Source: Antedon mediterranea | Lineage: Eukaryota > Echinodermata > Crinoidea > Comatulida > Antedonidae | Direction of reading: 5' to 3' | DNA length: 64,000 bases | Assembly: GCF_964355755.1 (NCBI RefSeq) | Contig: NC_092671.1 | Coordinates: 10,551,001 to 10,615,000, forward strand | Part shown: one piece after another, positions 59,101 to 64,000 of the stretch | Position numbering within the stretch: position 1 is the stretch's first letter | How the letters are laid out: each line of letters starts with the position of its first letter | Translations under genes and position numbers: made by a program | The notes under the pieces: generated by a model | The model's database searches: none | What the model was told of the DNA's origin: nothing | The model's input: the letters and a program-made list of their open reading frames with translations, nothing else

Positions 59101-62046
59101 TTAAGTGTTGTTACACCAAGCAATTACTGTGAAGAATTACCTGCAGATATTTATAGTAAAGGAATGTCAAATACAGAGTTATCAAATGTAGAGGTTGAAC
59201 ATAACAGAGTGTGTAGTGATCTGAATGCACTCATTGGCTGTGTGAATTCATGTGACATCCAACAACCAATTAATGAGATGGAAATTATTAATGCTAAACA
59301 ACAGGTAGACTGTATATAATATTTATCTTAAGCTCTGTCTACACTATCAAACTTAATGTGATGTAATCTGCCCATATACAGACATGATGATGTCATACAA
59401 CTACCATATTCGGACACATCACACTTTTTTGCCAAACTAGTTTGATAGTGTAGACAGAGCTTTACCATATTACCACAAACTGTGGAAGGTGATGTTTCTC
59501 TTTGAGAAAATACATTTTAAGGCGTACCAAATAATTAAATTACAGATTAAACTCTGAAAGATGTACAATTCAATTTGTAATTTGGATTGCAATAGTTTTA
59601 AAACAATTTCTGCTTATTTTGTGTGTTTTTAGATGGCACTCCAAGACATCTTACTTCTCCACAGAGCTGTCACTGGTTACAAATCGGAGCTGGTAGAACT
59701 AGAGGGGTTATCAGACCAGATATATCAAATGGTGCACAGCCATCTAACACTGAAAGAAAGGTTAGTTTTATGAATCTGTGTCTTTTTGATATTTTCCATT
59801 TCTGTTTCATTTTTAATATGCACTGTCAACGATTTGTCAATCTGCAGTATGATAATGTATTCTGGTTTGTTTTATGAAATTTATGACTGTAATTTGTTAC
59901 TTATGAAGTTTATAAACTGCACATTTTAGTGCCACCATAACAATTTTGTGATATATGTTTCTAATTTTGTCTTTAATTGTAGGTATGAGTTGGGATCTTT
60001 GAAAACTTTGCGACTTCAAGTAATGGAAGAGGTAGAGTCAATTGAAAGACTGCTGGTCGGTCTTGCACAAACTATCAGTAACGAGTCGCAGGTAAAGTAA
60101 ACTATCTAATTGATCATGAAATGTTACATTCAAGAAATGTTTTGCTTTTCATAATATTGTATATAAACAAAACTATATTATATTTTCAAACGCAATATGT
60201 AAATAGTCCTTATGTCTGAATTGATATTTCTAATAGGTTTCTTGATGGGTTTCTGATAGGAAGACTAAGTTCCACCTTTATTCATAATTGCTATTTTACT
60301 TTAGGAGGATTTTCCAGACACATACCAGAATTCCCTTGACCATCTTCAAGTCCTGAAACAGATGATAACTCTACTCCAGGAACAGAAAACATTGAGGGAT
60401 ACGTTGGGTAGCTTGGAAGTTGAGTATTGGATTGCCTATGGAAGTGTAGTCCATGAAACCCCAATACCATGGACATCTGAAAGAGCTGAGCTTATAGAGC
60501 AATTGATGGATTTGAGATCGGAGCTGGATAGACTACGTCACTCATCTCAGAAGCTGTTTGCATCATCATTACAAGAGGTAGAAATAGAATGTTTCCAAAA
60601 ATAAAGCTCTGTCTACACTATCAAACTTTATTTGACAAAAAAAATCTAATGTGCCCAAATATGGACATGAAGATGTCATATCTGTGCATATCACTACCAT
60701 ATTTGGGTTCATCAAACTTTTTTGGTCAAACTAGTTTGTACACAGAGCTTTACAGTAATGTTAAACTGAACATAGCGGTAGATTGAGGTTTAACATGCTT
60801 GCTTGCTTCTCCAACAACCTTGGATCAAGTTTAATCTATTCCATAATAGAGTTTGACTCAACTAGAATCCATAGTTTTCATTATATCAATTGGTTACATT
60901 CTTTCAGCATTTTTATTACATTTTTAATATATAATCTTATATTTAAATAAGTTTAATGAAGATTTTTGCTGACCATGTGAAAATTATTTGCAATTTAAAT
61001 ATTCAAATTATAAATGAAAAGAACAAAAATAAATCCAGTTGAACCAATTATGTTTAAAAGTAAGTTCATATAATGATGATATAATTTTACTTTGTCACTA
61101 GATGAAGCATGATCTTTTAAAACAATTGCGCAATGACGTCATGGAAGAAACAGAAAATCTAAGGTCACAACTTAAGGTATTTTACTCTTAATTTTTTCAG
61201 TATTTTTATAATTTAAGTTGGACCACAATTGTTTTTATATATAGTATAGTGTTATAGTTATTTTATTACGCCACCGAATCTACAAAACTGTTTCAAAAGT
61301 AAGACATTCAATTGACATTGATTGAGTTACATGGTTCATATGTGTGTGATCAGGGGCGGATTTAGGGGAGGAAGCGGCCGGACCCCCTTTTGTAATATAT
61401 ATATATTATGTAAAAATTTGCGACGGAAAAACTGGCTTTAGGCGCAAAAAAAAACCAGTTCCGTATATTAAATATGGTCTATAAAACCCACTATATTCAG
61501 ATAATTATATGACAAGAATCGACTGGCCTAAACGCGTCAGGTAGTACCTCCGGGCATCTAGAAAAAAAATTTTCGCGGGGGAGGCGGTTGGTGTTGGGGC
61601 ATGCCCCTGGACCCCCATGACGATTATTTTTCCCATTTTTTCCCCTCTTTATCAAAATCCTAGATCCGCCCCTGGTGATGAGAGAAGATAAGTTAAAAAG
61701 TTCAAAGTCTTCTGCTGCGTATGACAGATCTAGTCAAATGATCGAGCGGTTGAGGCAGTGTACACAGTTTGTCCATGTGATCCAGGTTTGATATGAGTAG
61801 GGGGTTAATCCGGTGAACTGGTTCAGCTCTATCTATTTGACACGACATTAATTAATTTACTCTTGGTAATCCATGGATAAATACATAAAATAAAAAAATA
61901 TATTGATTTACACACTGCATACACAATACTGTCTGACATTACCTTTTTAGATTAAAGAGAATGAAGTTGAACACTTGAGACGGCAGCTACAGATAACATG
62001 TGATGGCAATAGTAACCAATCAGAGATCACCTCTCATGTCACATGA
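44125..62046 (+). CDS. ITPRID-family protein (KRAP/SSFA2/TESPA1-type IP3-receptor interactor)
   Basis: Family members tether or regulate IP3 receptors at the ER beneath the plasma membrane and bind actin. Coding exons: 44125-44152, 44674-45279, 47165-47440, 53806-53863, 54764-54925, 55432-55619, 55922-56661, 57572-57641, 58217-59304, 59633-59760, 59983-60091, 60305-60577, 61102-61176, 61951-62046; 3897 nt, 1298 aa, near human ITPRID2 length (about 1259). The first exon reads MTEWNSQTS. Exon 6 (residues about 377-439) carries the diagnostic DDPEEILLDLGFG…VPTRFY…ARGMNIGQFI, matching the KRAP IP3R-binding pattern. Exon 7 continues with RSIFGILQRAREGQARSELS. The middle (exons 7-9) is long, Ser-rich and probably disordered. 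Exons 10-14 form a predicted coiled coil (ALQDILLLHRAVTGYKSELV to the end). Intron 3 is 6.4 kb and holds a Harbinger-like element. The KRAP motif makes the family likely; which vertebrate paralogue it matches is undecided. Confidence 0.85.
45711..45949. mobile_element. Long perfect hairpin (foldback MITE)
   Basis: Arms of about 60 bp run from AGTATATTGGAAATATTC through CTAACCTTGACAGTTTCGCT and back. A second, shorter inverted pair inside reads CTTCTTCAGAAATAA and TTATTTCTGAAGAAG. TACTTTAAAAAGCA occurs on both sides (about 45664 and 45950), possibly a flanking duplication. It lies in the second intron of the ITPRID gene. Confidence 0.75.
47075..47140 (-). repeat. Possible tRNA-like SINE fragment
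   Basis: On the minus strand GGTTCAAATCCTGTC is a good B box; the A-box region (TCATGGCTAATGAT) is weak. It ends just before the exon at 47165. Confidence 0.3.
47944..48938. mobile_element. Harbinger-like element with SANT-like protein remnant
   Basis: Inverted ends of 35 bp (GGGCCTGTTCAGACCTACGG… and its reverse, two mismatches) are flanked by TTA at 47941-47943 and 48939-48941, the usual PIF/Harbinger duplication. From ATG at 48323 the plus strand reads MSSKRAHWRETEVKYLISLW, and further on NKSGAGASAGFEHFSAINGI. Both resemble the Myb/SANT-like (trihelix) accessory protein of Harbinger elements. Stops and frame changes between them show it is decayed. No DDE nuclease was seen. Confidence 0.75.
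48960..53805. other. Remainder of the long third intron of the ITPRID gene
   Basis: No supported exon. It contains a small inverted repeat at 51302-51394 and many TACTGTA/TACAGTA words. Two short chance frames (51264-51464, 52148-52405) lack splice support or any recognised domain. Confidence 0.45.
51302..51394. repeat. Small inverted repeat
   Basis: AGACTGTGGGCT at 51302-51313 and AGCCCACAGTCT at 51383-51394 are perfect 12-bp arms, with a C-run and G-rich stretch inside that can pair further. It resembles a tiny foldback element with TA next to each arm. Confidence 0.5.
56775..56904. repeat. AAGCTCTGTCTACAC-family MITE next to a TTAA MITE
   Basis: GCTTTGTCTACACTAAAAC, GTGATGTGCCCAAATATGAT and CCCATATATGGGCACATCAC are present, with right end GATAGAGCTTAA. 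The adjoining TTAA element appears to have inserted at its right terminus. Confidence 0.65.
56905..57450. mobile_element. 546-bp MITE with TTAA target duplication
   Basis: Ends AGATGTATTGTCCCTT and AAGGGACAATACATCT are perfect 16-bp inverted repeats flanked by TTAA at 56901-56904 and 57451-57454. Its terminal repeats differ from those of the TTAA element at 3234-3750, so it is a second family. Intron 7 of the ITPRID gene. Confidence 0.85.
59331..59464. mobile_element. AAGCTCTGTCTACAC-family MITE in an ITPRID intron
   Basis: Ends AGCTCTGTCTACACTATC and GATAGTGTAGACAGAGCTT with TA on both sides; one terminal A is missing on the left. The interior has CCATATACAGACATGATGATG and ACTACCATATTCGGACACATC. 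It starts only 26 bp after the large exon ending at 59304. Confidence 0.75.
60604..60751. mobile_element. AAGCTCTGTCTACAC-family MITE in an ITPRID intron
   Basis: Ends AAGCTCTGTCTACACTATC and TTTGTACACAGAGCTT, TA on both sides. It starts 26 bp after the exon ending at 60577, the same spacing as the copy at 59331. Confidence 0.75.
61351..61674. mobile_element. 324-bp hAT-like MITE with 5-bp target duplication
   Basis: Ends CAGGGGCGGATTTAGG and CCTAGATCCGCCCCTG are flanked by GTGAT at 61346-61350 and 61675-61679. It is the third element in the window with CAGG ends and a 5-bp duplication. Last intron of the ITPRID gene. Confidence 0.8.
61735..61800 (+). repeat. Weak tRNA-like SINE fragment
   Basis: GATCGAGCGGTTGAGGCAG resembles an A box and CCAGGTTTGATATGAG a decayed B box. 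Low confidence; no cloverleaf. Confidence 0.25.
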
Positions 62047-62416
62047 TGGAAACACAGTGATACACATAAACATATGAAAAAAACATTTAATGTCAAAGGT
62101 CAGTCAAGAAATCACTATCGTTGAACTTGATTTTATGATGTTGTGACTTTGTTTTATTTTGAGCTGTTTTTTTCAAATGGGGCTACGGCTTCCGTTTTTA
62201 ATGATTAAATTTTAGTATTTCTATTTCTAATATTATATTGTAAACTATAACACATCCATAACATGATTTTGCTTTGTTGACAACAGTCATTGTGTTTACA
62301 ATATATTTTAAATAGCATTCCGAAGGCAATAAGTTATTTACTGCATATGAAAATGAAAATTATAAATTAAAAACACTGTAAAACTGTAGCAAATGGACTA
62401 CATTAAAAAGCGGTTG

Positions 62417-62422
62417 AATAAA
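62417..62422 (+). terminator. Possible polyadenylation signal of the ITPRID gene
   Basis: AATAAA about 370 bases after the stop codon; it is the first clear match downstream. Confidence 0.4.
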
Positions 62423-62634
62423 ATATGTGAAAAATTTTATACAAAAGCCGTTGTTTTAGATAGGTGTATTAGGGAAGTATACAGTACCCCCCCTGTCTAT
62501 ATGGTGGTATTTACCAATGGTAACTATGGTTGTAGAAGTAAATATGGTAGTAGATATTTATGTTATCAGCGGTATGGCAATTCATTTTTACCTAGATAAA
62601 TGCTCCTTCATGGTAATAGTTATCTTACCACTAT

Positions 62635-63015
62635 GTTAGTGGCTATTGAATGCTATCTTTATGGTAGTGGCTATTCAATGTGGCTATTGAATGCTATCTT
62701 TATGGTAGTGGCTATTCAATGTGGCTATTGAATGCTATCTTTATGGTAGTGGCTATTCAATGTGGCTATTCAATGTTACCTTTATGGTAGTGGCTATTCA
62801 ATGTGGCTATTCAATGTTACCTTTATGGTAGTGGCTATTCAATGTGGCTATTGAATGCTATCTTTATGGTAGTGGCTATTCAATGTGGCTATTCAATGTT
62901 ACCTTTATGGTAGTGGCTATTCAATATAACCTTATGGTAGTGGCTATTCCTTGTTACCATTATGGTAGTAGCTATACAATGTGGCTATTCAATGTTACCT
63001 TTATGGTAGTGGCTA
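62635..63015. repeat. Minisatellite, about 41-bp unit
   Basis: Roughly eight to nine units built from TATGGTAGTGGCTATTCAA, TGTGGCTATTGAATGCTATC or TGTTACC variants. The two half-units are themselves related (GGCTATTCAATG / GGCTATTGAATG), pointing to an older 20-bp repeat. Confidence 0.9.
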
Positions 63016-64000
63016 TTTAATGTAAATGGTATTTAATTTTTATCCATATGGTGGTGCATATTAATTGTTATGGTAACATTTTGCATTGGAGAAGAATACG
63101 GTATAAACAAAGTATTGAAAACATTGTATTCAATTTGTTACAAAGTGCAAATCCTTCAAACAAAATATAAAAAATTATTTAGTTTTAATAGATCAACTAA
63201 TTGAAATAATGTTAACTTCAAACTTACTAAAAAAACTAGCTTATAAAACCAGAGGCAGACTAAAAATTGTGTGTAATGTTCAATAGAATTGAAAGTAGTT
63301 TTTTTTTTTAATGCAATATGTATAAGGATGAATTTACACAACAGATAGCATGTGGCTTTCAAAAATGTGATAATTGTGCAATTAATTCGTAAAATTTAGT
63401 TTTTCATTTCTAATAGAAAATTATAATTTAAAAATGGTGGCAACAACCTGAAGAAAATGACTATGGTCACACAGTATGATAGACACCATGATGTAAGCTA
63501 CAGTAGTCTAGATTCTAGGTGGCTAGATGACTTAATATTGCTAAAACGATAAATTTGTTTGCACACATGGCGTCTCATACTTGAGCTGGTAGTCAAAAAT
63601 CGAAACGCTGACAGGTGGACAATATAAATAAGGCAATAACTAGAGGCTTGGGTCTATCTGTAAACAAGACGTAGCAGGTTTGAAATTCCAACAAACAGTT
63701 TGAAATTTGAAAGTTTCAATAATGACACACTAGCTTTGGCTTTAGTTAGATGATCTAAATGATAACATCTGAATAATAATTATGAAGACAATTCTAAACT
63801 ATAATATCTACAGTACTGTATCTTATTGCTTGGAGTATTATGCTTTCGTATTATGAGGTCATGTTACAAAAATGACCTCATTAACTACAGGTATAATTTA
63901 TAGATGCACTAAACTAATGAAAAATTATTTATAACATTCCTATTCAAAATATTTGTTATGTATTTACTTTAGATTTTATAAATTGCAGTAGTTACCATCA
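63016..64000. other. Non-coding end of window
   Basis: No gene supported. Near 63830-63880 GGAGTATTATGCTTTCGTATT resembles the Harbinger-like terminal repeat at 47944, and ATGAGGTCAT / ATGACCTCAT form a short hairpin there. The rest is AT-rich. Confidence 0.4.

Overview
The window is AT-rich animal nuclear DNA with spliced genes, GT-AG introns, metazoan-specific gene families and many short DNA transposons. The mixture (an ITPRID/KRAP-type gene, one BNIP2/caytaxin-type gene, Rex1-like and hAT/Harbinger-like elements) suggests an invertebrate deuterostome, possibly an echinoderm. That placement is an inference; no RNA or marker gene fixes it.

Five protein-coding genes were reconstructed by following reading frame and splice sites; every full model sums to a whole number of codons. 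(1) 614-13268, plus strand: a BNIP2/caytaxin/PRUNE2-family gene with a C-terminal BCH (lipid-binding CRAL-TRIO-like) domain, alternative 5' exons and two possible C-terminal ends. (2) 14928-18680, minus strand: an intron-containing cytosolic Hsc70 (658 aa, ending EEVD), convergent with gene 1, with two perfect three-unit heat-shock elements upstream. (3) 22030-29797, plus strand: MCM6, a subunit of the replicative helicase (816 aa, 18 coding exons), with an E2F-type site about 100 bp before the start codon and a seven-copy repeat of its own terminal exon in the 3' UTR. (4) 32042-32846, minus strand: COA3, a small mitochondrial cytochrome-oxidase assembly factor split over two exons (98 aa). 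(5) 44125-62046, plus strand: an ITPRID (KRAP/SSFA2/TESPA1-type) IP3-receptor-interacting protein, 1298 aa over 14 coding exons.

Most of the rest is introns and mobile-element debris. Three elements have CAGG... terminal inverted repeats and 5-bp target duplications (19283-20836, 34653-36429, 61351-61674). Two MITEs sit between TTAA duplications (3234-3750, 56905-57450). There is a Harbinger-like element with SANT-like protein remnants (47944-48938) and a family of TA-flanked MITEs starting AAGCTCTGTCTACAC scattered in introns. A long hairpin lies at 45711-45949. A 5'-truncated, frameshifted non-LTR retrotransposon (38673-40732) is inserted in a 109-bp satellite array. No CRISPR, operon or prokaryotic feature is present.

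The genes do not form an obvious pathway. The points most worth a second look are the BNIP2-family locus (duplicated TATA promoter segment, paired AKAP-like helices in one alternative N-terminus, and tandem acceptors that switch the reading frame of the last exon) and the amplified stop-codon-containing repeat at the end of MCM6.
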